Shown piece by piece: positions 23,796-32,916 of a DNA stretch of 64,000 nucleotides; the first letter of the stretch is position 1, and every line of letters begins with the position of its first letter. The stretch comes from Saprospiraceae bacterium UBA2329 (GTDB taxonomy: Bacteria > Bacteroidota > Bacteroidia > Chitinophagales > Saprospiraceae): positions 20,177 to 84,176 of the forward strand of contig DDUV01000032.1 of NCBI GenBank assembly GCA_002344975.1, written 5' to 3'. Position numbers and translations under genes: made by a program. The notes beneath the pieces are model-generated. The model saw only the letters and a list, made by a program, of their open reading frames with translations, was not told the origin of the DNA and did no database searches.

Positions 23796-24182
23796 ATGCA
23801 ACAAAAAACATCACAGGCATTTATTGCCGCATCCTGGATAGCTTTAGGCGCCGGGATGATAGGCTATTTAGTCGGCTTATACAGGGCAGAAATGGTTTTG
23901 AATGAGAAAGGCTATTATTTCACAGTTCTTATGTTCGGTTTGTTTTCGGTTGTTTCGCTGCAAAAAGCAGTGAGAGACCGGCTGGAAAATATAAAAGTTA
24001 CAGACCTGTACTATGGTATATGCTGGTTTGCAACCATATTATCCATCGTTTTATTAGTGATAGGGTTGTGGAATGCAACATTATTGCCCAGCGAAAAAGG
24101 CTTTTATGCGTTTTCGTTCCTCCTGGCATTGTTTGGAGCCATAGCCGTTCAGAAAAACACCAGGGACAATATGGATAATTAA
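23796..24182 (+). CDS. YiaA/YiaB-like inner-membrane protein
   Basis: A 128-residue protein made of two copies of a two-helix unit (about 10-62 and 72-124), each ending in LFxxxxxQKxxRD. This is the YiaAB two-helix domain. Four membrane helices are predicted and no catalytic residues are evident; the family function is not established. It lies at the right edge of the AT-rich island; unlike the preceding units it has no attC-like site behind it, so the island may end just before it. Confidence 0.8.
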   Translation: MQQKTSQAFIAASWIALGAGMIGYLVGLYRAEMVLNEKGYYFTVLMFGLFSVVSLQKAVRDRLENIKVTDLYYGICWFATILSIVLLVIGLWNATLLPSEKGFYAFSFLLALFGAIAVQKNTRDNMDN

Positions 24183-24310
24183 GAAGCAATGGGATGTTGT
24201 GCCGACAGGTTTTAGCGAAGGAGTGACCCTGCCAGGATCACAACTTGATCTACGCGGAACACACGCCAAAAAGATCACTTTTCTCATCTTATTTCCAAAA
24301 TCCTCTCACC

Positions 24311-25213
24311 ATGAGCAAATACCTCGCTGTCCTGTTGACCGCTGTTTTTACAATAGCCTGCCAGTACTCGCCGGAAAAATCGGCTTCCGGCTCAGTTGAA
24401 AGCCTTGAAGAAAGCTGGGCGGATATGTCTCCGGAGTCAGACATAGAAGTTGAACCTCCCCGCACTGCCGAGCCACCGCCGCCGCCGCCGGTACCATTTC
24501 CATATACCGACGAATTTGGCGAAGGCCAGCCTGCCGGTCGCACCGATCTGCCGCCGGCGCGCAAAATCATTCGCAACGCCAACGTCTCCATCTCGGTGAC
24601 GAGCTACGAAAAAAGCAGCGCAGCGCTCCGCCAACTCGCCCAGCGCCTCGGCGCAGACATCAGCAACGAAGCCGAGGAACGCTCCTCCTGGCGCATCGCA
24701 AACCATTTCGTTATTCGCATTGCGCCCGATAAATTGGACGAGCTGCTGGCCGAATTGGAAAAAATGGCCCTGCATGTGGATAGCAAAAGCGTGGACAGCC
24801 GCGATGTGACCCGCGAATATTTAGACATCGAAACGAGGCTCTCGGTGAAGCGCTCCACCCTGGAACGCTACCGCGAAATCTTGCGCTCGGCCAAAACCGT
24901 GACGGACATCCTCGCCGTGGAGGAGCAAATCCGGGTACTCATTGAAGACATCGAATCGGCGGAAACTCAACTGCGCGGGCTGCGCGATGAAGTTCAACGC
25001 AGCACTGTGTATCTCAATATGTATCAGGAGTTTGCCCGCCCCGATGTGGCGCGCCCTTCGTTCTGGAACCGCATCGGCAATGGCTTTACGGAAGGCTGGC
25101 ATACTTTTTTAGATATTGTCGTAGGGCTGGTCTATGTTTGGCCCATTGCCTTGTTGCTGGGGCTGGGGGTATGGTGGTTGCTGCGCAAAATTCGCCGCCG
25201 CCGGGCCGCGTAA
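24311..25213 (+). CDS. DUF4349 lipoprotein
   Basis: A 300-residue lipoprotein with a lipobox ending TIAC (Cys16). The core (about 90-250) is the DUF4349 region: NVSISVTSYEKSSAALRQLAQRLGADI, then VDSRDVTREYLDIETRL and a coiled-coil pair ending STVYLNMYQ. A C-terminal membrane helix (about 272-293) precedes a basic tail. The family is envelope-located and poorly understood. The ATG at 24311 is used because the lipobox requires it; the longer frame has no signal sequence. Confidence 0.85.
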   Translation: MSKYLAVLLTAVFTIACQYSPEKSASGSVESLEESWADMSPESDIEVEPPRTAEPPPPPPVPFPYTDEFGEGQPAGRTDLPPARKIIRNANVSISVTSYEKSSAALRQLAQRLGADISNEAEERSSWRIANHFVIRIAPDKLDELLAELEKMALHVDSKSVDSRDVTREYLDIETRLSVKRSTLERYREILRSAKTVTDILAVEEQIRVLIEDIESAETQLRGLRDEVQRSTVYLNMYQEFARPDVARPSFWNRIGNGFTEGWHTFLDIVVGLVYVWPIALLLGLGVWWLLRKIRRRRAA

Positions 25214-25223
25214 GGGTATAATT

Positions 25224-25275
25224 CTACTGCTCGCTGAGGACATGATGATCATATAAATCCGCGTCTATCCGCGTC
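25224..25275 (+). repeat. Partial GACGCTGA-family element
   Basis: CTGCTCGCTGAGGACATGAT followed by CATATAAATCCGCGTC and CGCGTCGAAAAAAA resembles the right half of the hairpin element seen at 15144, with a diverged CCGCGTC end instead of CAGCGTC. It is incomplete on the left. Confidence 0.4.
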
Positions 25276-25300
25276 GAAAAAAAGTATAAGTTTCCCAGCA

Positions 25301-25346
25301 TAGTGAAGGGGTGACAGAGCTACAATGCTAAGTCACCCCTTCACTA
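25301..25346. terminator. TAGTGAAGGGGTGAC inverted repeat 3' of serC
   Basis: Perfect 15-bp arms (25301-25315 and 25332-25346) around a 16-nt loop. It lies 17 nt past the serC stop and probably ends that transcript. The same arms occur at 27431-27480. Confidence 0.6.
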
Positions 25347-25363
25347 AAACACACAATAGAAAC

Positions 25364-26434
25364 TCAGCCCACCTTCTTCGCAAAATCCCGCATCACATCT
25401 ACCAGTACCTGCACGCTCTCCTGCGGCATGGCATTGTAAATGGAGGCCCGGAATCCGCCTACCGAGCGGTGCCCTTTCACGCCGGAAATACCCGCAGCTT
25501 TGCAGGCTTCCATAAACGGCGCTTCGTGTTCGGGGTTCACCGGCACAAAACACACATTCATCAGCGAGCGGTCTTCCTCCACAGCAGTGCCCGTGAAGCA
25601 AGGATTGGTATCAATTTCGTTGTACAGCAACTGCGCTTTCTGCACATTGTGCAAGGCCATGGCCTCCAACCCGCCCTGCTCTTTGATCCAGCGCAGCGTC
25701 AGCATCAGGGTGTAAATGGGGAACACCGGCGGCGTGTTGTACATAGAGCCGTTGTCGGCATGGATGCGATAATCGAGCATGGCGGGCAGTTTACGCGTGG
25801 TGTGTCCCAGCAGGTCTTTGCGAACAATGACCAAAGTGACGCCCGCCGGACCGAGGTTTTTCTGTGCGCCGGCATAAATCAAACCAAAGCGCTCGATGTC
25901 TATCGGGCGGCTGAACATATCGGACGACATATCGCTCACGATGGGCGCGTCGGTTTCGGGCCACTCGTGTATTTCGGTGCCGTAGATCGTGTTGTTGCTG
26001 GTAAGGTGCAGGTAGCGCGCCTGCGGAGCAACGGCGTAATCTTTGGGAATGTAGTTGTAATTGCGGTCTTTGGAAGAAGCCAGAACCTCAATTTTACCAA
26101 AGTTTTTGGCTTCTTTGATGGCCTTCGTGGCCCACACGCCGGAGTCCACATAGCAGGCCGTGTCTTCGTCGTTGAGCAGGTTCATGGGCGCCATAAAAAA
26201 CTGAGTGCTGGCGCCGCCGCCCAAAAACAGCACGGCGTAATCGTCGCCTGCGCCGCTGAGTTCGCGTACCAAACTTTCGGCTTCGGCCATAACGGCTTCA
26301 AAGTCCTTGGTACGGTGCGATATTTCGAGAATGGACAATCCCATGCCGTTGAAGTCCACGGCGGCGCGGGCAGATGCTTCCATCACAGAGGCGGGCAAAA
26401 TGGCAGGCCCGGCGCTGAAATTGTGTATTTTCAT
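25364..26434 (-). CDS. serC: Phosphoserine aminotransferase
   Basis: Converts 3-phosphohydroxypyruvate and glutamate to phosphoserine (serine synthesis) and serves pyridoxal phosphate synthesis. Family blocks: NFSAGPAILPASVM at the N-terminus, LFLGGGASTQFFMAPMNLL, VSDMSSDMFSRPID, and YAGAQKNLGPAGVTLVIV with the PLP-binding Lys; the C-terminus has GHRSVGGFRASIYNAM. Length 356 fits. A -7 element (TACCTTTG on this strand, 26481-26488) is upstream. No serA is adjacent. Confidence 0.96.
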   Translation of the reverse strand: MKIHNFSAGPAILPASVMEASARAAVDFNGMGLSILEISHRTKDFEAVMAEAESLVRELSGAGDDYAVLFLGGGASTQFFMAPMNLLNDEDTACYVDSGVWATKAIKEAKNFGKIEVLASSKDRNYNYIPKDYAVAPQARYLHLTSNNTIYGTEIHEWPETDAPIVSDMSSDMFSRPIDIERFGLIYAGAQKNLGPAGVTLVIVRKDLLGHTTRKLPAMLDYRIHADNGSMYNTPPVFPIYTLMLTLRWIKEQGGLEAMALHNVQKAQLLYNEIDTNPCFTGTAVEEDRSLMNVCFVPVNPEHEAPFMEACKAAGISGVKGHRSVGGFRASIYNAMPQESVQVLVDVMRDFAKKVG

Positions 26435-26480
26435 AAGTCAAGTGATTTTGTGGGAGCCGCTACGCCCCCGAAAAGCAGGG

Positions 26481-26488
26481 CAAAGGTA
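26481..26488 (-). promoter_or_regulatory. -7 element for serC
   Basis: TACCTTTG on the minus strand fits TAnnTTTG, 46 nt before the serC ATG. The -33 region is not clear. Confidence 0.4.
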
Positions 26489-26533
26489 GCGCTTCCGGCA
26501 GGAAACGAAAGCCGGAAACAGGAAATTTTCGCC

Positions 26534-27118
26534 TTACTCCTGCCCCCGGTAAGGCGCCAATGGGTCGGACAGCGTAGAAATCCATTGCCTCCGCAGCGTA
26601 TCAAAAGAAGTATGCGCATCGGGAAATTCGATGTACTCCTCCTGGCCGGAGTTTTGGGTGTAGTACGGACTGAGGTCCTCGCCCTGCACCATCAGATTGA
26701 ACAGCAGCGCGCCTTTTTGGGCCAGTTGGGGTTCTTCCATTTTCCAGGTGCGGAACACCTCGTTGTAGTGCGCCAGTGAGTCGCCGGCCATGCGGGCATG
26801 TATGCCGATGCCCACGCGCTTCACTTTCAGGCTGGGCGCCGGGCGGGAAACGAGCAGGTAGTGATCGGCGCCGTTTTGGTGGTAATATTCAACGCGGTAT
26901 TTGGCAGCCTGCTCTGCATAAAACGCATTGTGTATCGTATCAAATTTGGTTTCGTGACTCGCTTTGCCGGGCAGATGCGCCGTGTAACGAATGATGCGGT
27001 TGAGCCATAGTTGTGCAGTTTCGGCATCTGGCTGCACGGCGGTTGTCTTGGCATTGTTCCCACAGGAAGAGAGGAGAAATAAGGCGCTTGCGAAAAGCAG
27101 AAAAAAGGTATTTTTCAT
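26534..27118 (-). CDS. Hypothetical lipoprotein
   Basis: A 194-residue lipoprotein of unknown family. The signal ends in LLSSCGNN (lipobox LSSC, Cys19). The mature part contains an alpha/beta fold with no recognised motif; YRVEYYHQNGADHYLLVSRPAPS looks like a central sheet. It is likely attached to the outer membrane and would be a substrate of Lnt. It is on the same strand as serC, 99 nt upstream, but the serC -7 element in between argues against strict co-transcription. Confidence 0.65.
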   Translation of the reverse strand: MKNTFFLLFASALFLLSSCGNNAKTTAVQPDAETAQLWLNRIIRYTAHLPGKASHETKFDTIHNAFYAEQAAKYRVEYYHQNGADHYLLVSRPAPSLKVKRVGIGIHARMAGDSLAHYNEVFRTWKMEEPQLAQKGALLFNLMVQGEDLSPYYTQNSGQEEYIEFPDAHTSFDTLRRQWISTLSDPLAPYRGQE

Positions 27119-27320
27119 AGAAAAAAGTATTTGATTGGTGATCGGTAGGCGGTAGCCGGTGCCAAGCGTAGAGTGTTCAGTGGCGGTAAACGCGAGTTTT
27201 TTTAACCACGCCTCCGTCGTGGCGCAGCGCGAATTTTAGCGAAGGTCGCGAAATTCCGCGAACCACGCCTGTCGTCGCGGCGCGGTGCGAGGGGAGGCGC
27301 GAAACACACGCTTTATTTTT

Positions 27321-27394
27321 GACGCTGATCTTTATGATTTCCGCTGCTCGGAGAGGGGACAAAACAATCATAAGAATCTGCGTCTTTCAGCGTC
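27321..27394 (-). repeat. Dispersed GACGCTGA hairpin element, copy B
   Basis: Inverse orientation relative to copy A; GACGCTGATCTTTATGATTT at one end and TTTCAGCGTC at the other, with the loop CCGCTGCTCGGAGAGG. It lacks about 8 nt in the arm compared with copies A and C. Confidence 0.7.
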
Positions 27395-27430
27395 GGAAAT
27401 CTGGACCTTGTTTTTGGGGGGTCTCCAGCT

Positions 27431-27480
27431 TAGTGAAGGGGTGACTACGGGCTGAAACTCGCTGAGTCACCCCTTCACTA
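27431..27480. terminator. Second TAGTGAAGGGGTGAC inverted repeat
   Basis: Perfect 15-bp arms (27431-27445 and 27466-27480) with a 20-nt loop, identical in arm sequence to the element at 25301-25346. It lies downstream of the beta-helix lipoprotein gene and may terminate that operon. Confidence 0.55.
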
Positions 27481-27618
27481 CCCCCGAAACCCGGAACCCG
27501 AAACCCGCCTTCGCCAAGGCTTCGGCGGATGAAACCCGAAACCTTGAACCCCAAAAACAAAAGACTTGCCGCCCACAACAGCGAGCGACAAGCCTGTGCT
27601 AAATAATGAATATGAAAA

Positions 27619-29010
27619 TCAATATGCTTTGCTCACCGGCTTGAATTCAGCCCAGCCGGTCGTCCAGTCGGTGCTGCCGAAAGCGCCGCGGAACGTGACA
27701 TTTTTGTTGAAGAAAGCGGAACGGTTGGCTTCGTTGAACTTGGCGTTGCTGAAAGCCGCGCCGGTAGCCAGCGTGCCGGTCGTAACGCGGAAATCAGGAG
27801 CCGTGTAGGCATCCGCCAAACGAGCACCGAAGAACACATCGAGGTTGAGGCCCAATGCCTGGTGAATGGCATCGGAAGCCGGGCCGTCAATGGTGGTATT
27901 GTTGGCCGTCCAGTAAGCCTGTACATCAGCTGCTGTAACGCCTGTTCCCACATTGTAGGCCGTAGCCGTAGCCGGAGCCACGAGTACGTTGTTGGCCAAT
28001 ACGCCGCGTCCCGACTGGTACTGCGCCAGTACGGAGGGCTGGTTGAAGCGGATACCGCGCGGGAAACCAACCAATACGGAGTTGAACAACGACAAAGCAG
28101 TTCTGCGGCGAGCGTCGAAAGCGTGGCCGTAGTTGGCGTTGCTGGTAGAGCTGCCCGTTTTGATGGGGCCTACTACGGTCATGTTGGAGAATACGCCGTC
28201 GGTGTAGGGCGTCACATCGTTGTCGTTCGGGCCGTTATCTGTTTCAAAACCATTGGATTGCGACTGGTCGGCGAAACCAGGGTAACGCACTGCCAGACCG
28301 TACTGAACGTTGCCTGCCCAGCCATAGTCCACGTCAAAGTCGTCGTCCCAGGTGCAGAAGGAGATGAGGTATTTGCCGTTGACGGTGCCGCCAAACCACT
28401 CGTAGCCGTCGTCGCCGCCGAAAGAAACCTGGCAGTATTCCATCACCGTGCCGCGACCTACGCCGCCCATCGTGATGGAGTTGGTTTCGTTGTTGGGCGT
28501 CAGTTCGATGCCTGCAAACTCTACGCGCACATACTTCAGCGTGCCGGAGCTTTCGCCGTCGTTGGCAGCGTTGTTGTTGGTACCGAAAGTGACAGCCGGC
28601 GTGATGCCTTCTACGCCCGGATCAATCTGATTGCAGTTGGCGCGGCCCAGAATAACCAAGCCGCCCCAGTCGCCGCGGTCGCGGATGCCTTCAGCGAGGT
28701 TGGAAGTGAACACGATGGGCTTGTCGGCAGTACCCACAGCTTCGATTTTGCCGCCTTTGTCAATCACAAGCGTACCGCGGGTAGCCTTGTCGCCGAAGAT
28801 AACGGTACCCGGCTCGATGGTGAGCACCTGGCCGCTGCGCACAAAAACCTGGCCTTTGAGCAGCCATTTTTTGTCGGAAGTGAGCGTGCGGGAAGTGAGG
28901 TCGCCGCTCAGTTCGTTCAGCGTCGGAGTAGGATCAACGGGTTCATCCTTTTCGCAAGCGAAGAAAGAAATGACGGCTGCGAAAGCCAAAAGACTCAATA
29001 CCTTTTTCAT
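27619..29010 (-). CDS. Beta-helix surface lipoprotein partner of the TonB receptor
   Basis: A 463-residue lipoprotein (signal ending SFFACEKDE, Cys19). The mature part is the family recognised by GQVFVRSGQVLTIEPGTVI and GTLVIDKGGKIEAVGTADKPIVFTS followed by DRGDWGGLVILG, a right-handed parallel beta helix. Such proteins are frequently encoded just behind TonB-dependent receptors in Bacteroidota and are thought to capture substrate at the cell surface; the ligand is unknown. It starts 45 nt after the receptor gene ends, so the two form an operon. ATG 29010 is used rather than an upstream TTG. Confidence 0.8.
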   Translation of the reverse strand: MKKVLSLLAFAAVISFFACEKDEPVDPTPTLNELSGDLTSRTLTSDKKWLLKGQVFVRSGQVLTIEPGTVIFGDKATRGTLVIDKGGKIEAVGTADKPIVFTSNLAEGIRDRGDWGGLVILGRANCNQIDPGVEGITPAVTFGTNNNAANDGESSGTLKYVRVEFAGIELTPNNETNSITMGGVGRGTVMEYCQVSFGGDDGYEWFGGTVNGKYLISFCTWDDDFDVDYGWAGNVQYGLAVRYPGFADQSQSNGFETDNGPNDNDVTPYTDGVFSNMTVVGPIKTGSSTSNANYGHAFDARRRTALSLFNSVLVGFPRGIRFNQPSVLAQYQSGRGVLANNVLVAPATATAYNVGTGVTAADVQAYWTANNTTIDGPASDAIHQALGLNLDVFFGARLADAYTAPDFRVTTGTLATGAAFSNAKFNEANRSAFFNKNVTFRGAFGSTDWTTGWAEFKPVSKAY

Positions 29011-29055
29011 AAACAATTGTGGTTAATTAGTTGATTGTGAGAGTGCAAGGAGAAA

Positions 29056-31884
29056 TTACGGTTTATTCAGATCAAAAGTGAGGGAGAGGCTGGCCAACTG
29101 CCCTCTGCGGAACGCGATGATCGGATTGTCGCGGTCGAGCGTGATCTTTTCAGTGCGGTCGGAATCTTCAAAGAAGCGGAAGGGGGCATCCAAAATGTTC
29201 TGAATGCCGAGTTTATAGCTCACGCGCTTCACCCGCTTGGTGATGGTGAAGTCCAAGCTGTTGCGCGAAAGTTCATAGATGGTGGGGAAGAGCACATCGC
29301 CTACGGAGAAGATGCGGTCGCCGAAGATGTTGTAAATCAGTGCGGCGTTGAGGTTGCTCACAGGTTCTTCGTAATACAAAGCCACATTGACGATGTAAGG
29401 CGACTGCCCCTGCAAAGGCCGCACGCGGTCTTGCGCCGTAGCAGATGCGCCGAGGTCCACCGTAGAGCGGATGAGCGAGGCGTTGGCGTTCACCGAAAAG
29501 CGGTCCAAGAAAGCACTGCCCGTCATGCCGCGCAGCGACTTGCGCAATTCCACTTCAATGCCGTAGCTGCGGGCGAAGTCGGCGTTGATGTAGGTAAATT
29601 GAGGCTGCTCGGTGGTGATGACCGTTTTGTTTTCGATGGGGTTGTTGAAGTACTTATAAAACAAGCCCACACTGAAGGTCTCACCCGGACGCGGGTACAT
29701 TTCGTAGCGCAGGTCTATGTTGTGAATGCCGGCAGACTGGAGATCGGGATTGCCGAAACGGCCGGCTTCGAGTTTGTAATCATAAAAAACGAAGGGCGCC
29801 AGTTCCCGGAATTCCGGGCGGTTCACCGTGCGGCTGTAGGCCAGGCGCAGCAAGTTGTCGTCGTTGAGGTTGAGGCCGGCATTGACGAAGGGCAGGAGAG
29901 CGAATGTAGGATTGTTCACTTTCAAAAGTCCTACCACATCATCCACTGTTTTGATGGTTTGCACATTGTATTCGCCGCGCAGGCCGCCGGTCAGGTCTAT
30001 GCGGCCTACCGATGCCTCGCCGCTCAGGTAGGCTGCGCCGGTGATGCTGGAAGCGTTGTAAGAGTCAATGCCGCGGGTGCCTTCTTCCAATACGAAACCG
30101 TTGTTGGTGCGTATGTTTTCATTGCTGAACACTTCATCCAAAGGCAGGCGCTCCAACTGCTCTCTCACAGCCGGGTCGAAGAAGCCGGGATAGAGGTAAG
30201 ACACATAGCGGGAGTCGAAATCGCGGTAGCGGTAGTCGGCATAGTAGCCGCCTTTGAGGGTGGCGCCTTTGCTGCCTACGCCGGGCAATTTGCGGCTGTA
30301 GTCCATGCCGTGGTTGGCCGAAAACTCCATCAAATCACCATAGTAGCGGCCCGTGTCGAAGAGGTTGGACGAGGGCGGCAACTGCATGATGAAGTTTTGG
30401 TCGCCCTGATCTTTGGGGCGGAAGGTGCGGAAGCGGCGCAGGTCGGGTTCGAGTTCGCGGAGGAAAGAGCCGCCGGCCACCCAGCGCAGGGCGGAGAGGT
30501 CGCTGAGTTGGTGATTGCCCTCCAACTGGCCGGTGTAAATAGAGCGCATCCGGTAGCCGAGCAGGTAGTTTTGGAGGTTGTCGTTGGGGCGCTGTATGAA
30601 ATCGAAGCCGCTGCGGAGAATGGTTTCGTTTTCGCCAATCTGGTTGAAGAGGTTTTTGAAGGTAATGGTGCTGCGGTTGCCGGATTTCCATTTCCAGTTG
30701 GAGAGGATGCTGATGCGGTTTTGTTTTTCATAAGAAGCATCGTTGTACTGGAAACGCAGGTCAATGGGACGGGTCTGGTCTTCCCAGGAAAAGTAGCGGT
30801 TGAAATCGCGGTTGAAATGCTGGAAACTGGTGGAGTAGTTGATGGAGGTGATGGTGCTTAGTTTTTTTCCACCCAAAGTCATATTGCGCCCCAGCGTGAA
30901 ACCTACCGAATAGTCAGGCGTGGCCATGCCTTCCGTAGGTTGCCAGTTATTGGGCAGGCTGTGGGCGGCGCCCTGGCGGAGTTGGGCGTTGCGGCCCGAT
31001 TCTTTGAGTGCTCTGGTGGCAGGGAAGTTGGAGGGCAATTGGCGGAAGCCGTTGTCGAAACCGAGGAAATCGGTAGGCGAACCCTTGCTTTGCCAGTAAG
31101 GCTTCAGCGATGTGTTGGCGCGGTAGCCGAGGCCTACGTTGAGGCGTGTAAAGTTGTTTTCTACGTCTTCTACCGTGAACAGCTTGATGACGCCGCCTGC
31201 AAAATCGCCGGGGTATTCTGCCGAGCCGGATTTGTAGATCAACATGCGGTCCAAGGCGCTGGTAGAGATGAGGTCAAAGGAGAAAGTGCGCCGGTCCACC
31301 TCGGTGCTGGGCGCCGTTACATTGTTGATCATCACGTTGTTGTAGCGCTCGCTGAGGCCGCGAATCATCACAAAACGGCCGTCCACAATGGTCACGCCCG
31401 GAATGCGGGCCATCACCTGCGCGGCGTTGTTGTCCTGCGAACGTGTAATCTGCTGGCTCGACACGCCGCTCACCACCTGCTTGGCCTGCTTCACTTCCAG
31501 CAGTACGGCCTGCACGGTGTTGGTCTTGCGGTATTCCGTTACGGTGATTTCTTCCAAAACCAAGGAGCCGGAAGACATGACCACGTCGAGTTTGAAGTTC
31601 TCGCCGGCTTTCACTTCCACATCGCTGATGGTGATGTTTTCATAGCCGATGTAGGAAATCTGCACGGTGTATTTGCCGGCAGGCACGTTGTTGATGGCAA
31701 AAAAGCCGTCGAAGTCGGTAGCAGTGCCGAACTCGGTACCCACCACCATGATATTGGCGCCGATGATGGTTTCTTTGCTGCTTTTGTCGAGGATGACGCC
31801 GGAAAGCGTACCGAACAGATTGGCCTGCGAAAAGGCCGCCGTACTGAGCGTCAACAGAATAAAGAGTAGCCGAAAGGATTTCAT
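29056..31884 (-). CDS. TonB-dependent receptor with carboxypeptidase-regulatory-like domain
   Basis: A 942-residue outer-membrane receptor. After a signal peptide (1-19) residues about 24-108 form a CarboxypepD_reg-like beta sandwich (GTLSGVILDKSSKETIIGANI). The plug follows (VSSQQITRSQDNNAAQVMARIPGVTIVDGRFVMIRGLSERYNNVMIN...); the barrel runs to the C-terminus, where the last strand ends RGQLASLSLTFDLNKP. It imports a ligand with energy from TonB-ExbBD. It has no SusD-like partner; the beta-helix lipoprotein downstream is a likely partner. Confidence 0.92.
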   Translation of the reverse strand: MKSFRLLFILLTLSTAAFSQANLFGTLSGVILDKSSKETIIGANIMVVGTEFGTATDFDGFFAINNVPAGKYTVQISYIGYENITISDVEVKAGENFKLDVVMSSGSLVLEEITVTEYRKTNTVQAVLLEVKQAKQVVSGVSSQQITRSQDNNAAQVMARIPGVTIVDGRFVMIRGLSERYNNVMINNVTAPSTEVDRRTFSFDLISTSALDRMLIYKSGSAEYPGDFAGGVIKLFTVEDVENNFTRLNVGLGYRANTSLKPYWQSKGSPTDFLGFDNGFRQLPSNFPATRALKESGRNAQLRQGAAHSLPNNWQPTEGMATPDYSVGFTLGRNMTLGGKKLSTITSINYSTSFQHFNRDFNRYFSWEDQTRPIDLRFQYNDASYEKQNRISILSNWKWKSGNRSTITFKNLFNQIGENETILRSGFDFIQRPNDNLQNYLLGYRMRSIYTGQLEGNHQLSDLSALRWVAGGSFLRELEPDLRRFRTFRPKDQGDQNFIMQLPPSSNLFDTGRYYGDLMEFSANHGMDYSRKLPGVGSKGATLKGGYYADYRYRDFDSRYVSYLYPGFFDPAVREQLERLPLDEVFSNENIRTNNGFVLEEGTRGIDSYNASSITGAAYLSGEASVGRIDLTGGLRGEYNVQTIKTVDDVVGLLKVNNPTFALLPFVNAGLNLNDDNLLRLAYSRTVNRPEFRELAPFVFYDYKLEAGRFGNPDLQSAGIHNIDLRYEMYPRPGETFSVGLFYKYFNNPIENKTVITTEQPQFTYINADFARSYGIEVELRKSLRGMTGSAFLDRFSVNANASLIRSTVDLGASATAQDRVRPLQGQSPYIVNVALYYEEPVSNLNAALIYNIFGDRIFSVGDVLFPTIYELSRNSLDFTITKRVKRVSYKLGIQNILDAPFRFFEDSDRTEKITLDRDNPIIAFRRGQLASLSLTFDLNKP

Positions 31885-32177
31885 ACACTTGTGTTTTGTA
31901 ATTGATTTTCAAATTCGGCTGCAAAGGAACTGCGGGTCTTTAAACTGGAAATTAATGTTGTGTTAAGTGTGTGTAAAGAGTTGAAACGGGGTTGAAATGG
32001 CAGTGCCGGAACGGGCTTTTTGTTCCCTGCAAAATGGAAGGCTCTTGCCGGTTCGGAAGATAAGAATACCTTTGAGGGGCGTTTCCGCAGAGCCGTGAGG
32101 ATGGCAAGGCACAGGTAGCGGTTTGGGCGGAGACGGGGATTGTTTTATTCGCACATCTGATTATATTTCAATTGTTT
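31885..32177. other. Divergent intergenic region, no feature seen
   Basis: About 290 nt between the TonB receptor (minus) and the SGNH hydrolase (plus). On the minus strand TTCCTTTG (31922-31929) is a near match to the -7 consensus for the receptor. I see no repeat family here. Confidence 0.4.
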
Positions 32178-32870
32178 ATGAAGATATTTATCACCTTCGT
32201 TTGTATGTTGATCTCACTAAAAAGCATGAGCCAGGCAGACCAGACCGATTGGCCCAACCTGAAAAGGTATGCCGCCGAAAATCAAAAGTTACAGGCTATG
32301 GCCAATGCAGGGGATCGGGTTGTTTTTATGGGAAATTCCATCACCGAATTCTGGAAAGTGACGGACAGCTCTTTTTTTGCCGGTAAACCCTACATCAACC
32401 GGGGAATCAGCGGACAAACAACTTCCCAAATGCTGGTTCGTTTCCGCCCGGATGTGATTGATCTCCAACCGGCCGTGGTAGTCATTCTTGCAGGAATCAA
32501 CGACATTGCTGAAAACACAGGGCCAATTTCGCTGGAGCACATTTTTGGCAATATCGTCTCGATGGTTCAGTTGGCCAGAGCCAATAACATCAAAGTGGTG
32601 CTCAGCTCCGTTCTGCCTGCCAACCGGTTTCCGTGGCGGCCCCACATCAAGCCCGCAGACAAAGTGATACAACTCAATGCCATGCTGGAGGCTTATTGCC
32701 TGAAAAACAAGGTGGTGTATCTGGATTATTATTCCAAAATGGTGGATGAGCACAAGGGCTTAGACAAAAAATATGGCGACGACGGCGTGCATCCTACGCT
32801 TGCCGGATATAGAATGATGGAGCCTTTGCTGGAGGCGGCTGTTCAAAAAGCTGTGCGCAAAAAACGGTGA
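32178..32870 (+). CDS. SGNH/GDSL-family esterase
   Basis: A 230-residue exported hydrolase with a signal peptide (about 1-18). Family blocks are all present: block I GNSITEFW (nucleophile Ser), block II NRGISGQTTSQM (oxyanion Gly), block III LAGINDI (Asn), block V DGVHPTLAGY (Asp/His). It resembles acetylhydrolase-like or lysophospholipase-like SGNH members of Bacteroidota. It acts in the periplasm or outside, on an unknown acyl ester. The ATG at 32178 follows a TTG-ATG pair; the shorter start is taken. Confidence 0.88.
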   Translation: MKIFITFVCMLISLKSMSQADQTDWPNLKRYAAENQKLQAMANAGDRVVFMGNSITEFWKVTDSSFFAGKPYINRGISGQTTSQMLVRFRPDVIDLQPAVVVILAGINDIAENTGPISLEHIFGNIVSMVQLARANNIKVVLSSVLPANRFPWRPHIKPADKVIQLNAMLEAYCLKNKVVYLDYYSKMVDEHKGLDKKYGDDGVHPTLAGYRMMEPLLEAAVQKAVRKKR

Positions 32871-32916
32871 GATCGCGCATTCAACGCCCGCTCCCCCGCT
32901 CGTATCTTCGCTACAT

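Larger units (their letters stand above)
27119..27618. repeat. 500-bp gene-free repeat mosaic
   Basis: No gene is seen. It holds a heptamer fragment (CGGTAGGCGGTAGCCGG, about 27145), an AAGCGTAGAGTG block also present at 52988, the block AGCGAAGGTCGCGAAATTCCGCG (about 27238-27261, in two parts), a hairpin element copy (27321-27394), a TAGTGAAGGGGTGAC inverted repeat (27431-27480), and CCGGAACCCGAAACC units (27488-27545). Confidence 0.7.

Noticed and set aside
25325..26779. 484-codon plus-strand frame across serC and the lipoprotein start
   Set aside because: Antisense to the clearly conserved serC; no motif.
29431..30861. 476-codon frame antisense to the TonB receptor
   Set aside because: Shadow of the receptor gene; the receptor frame has a full plug and barrel.
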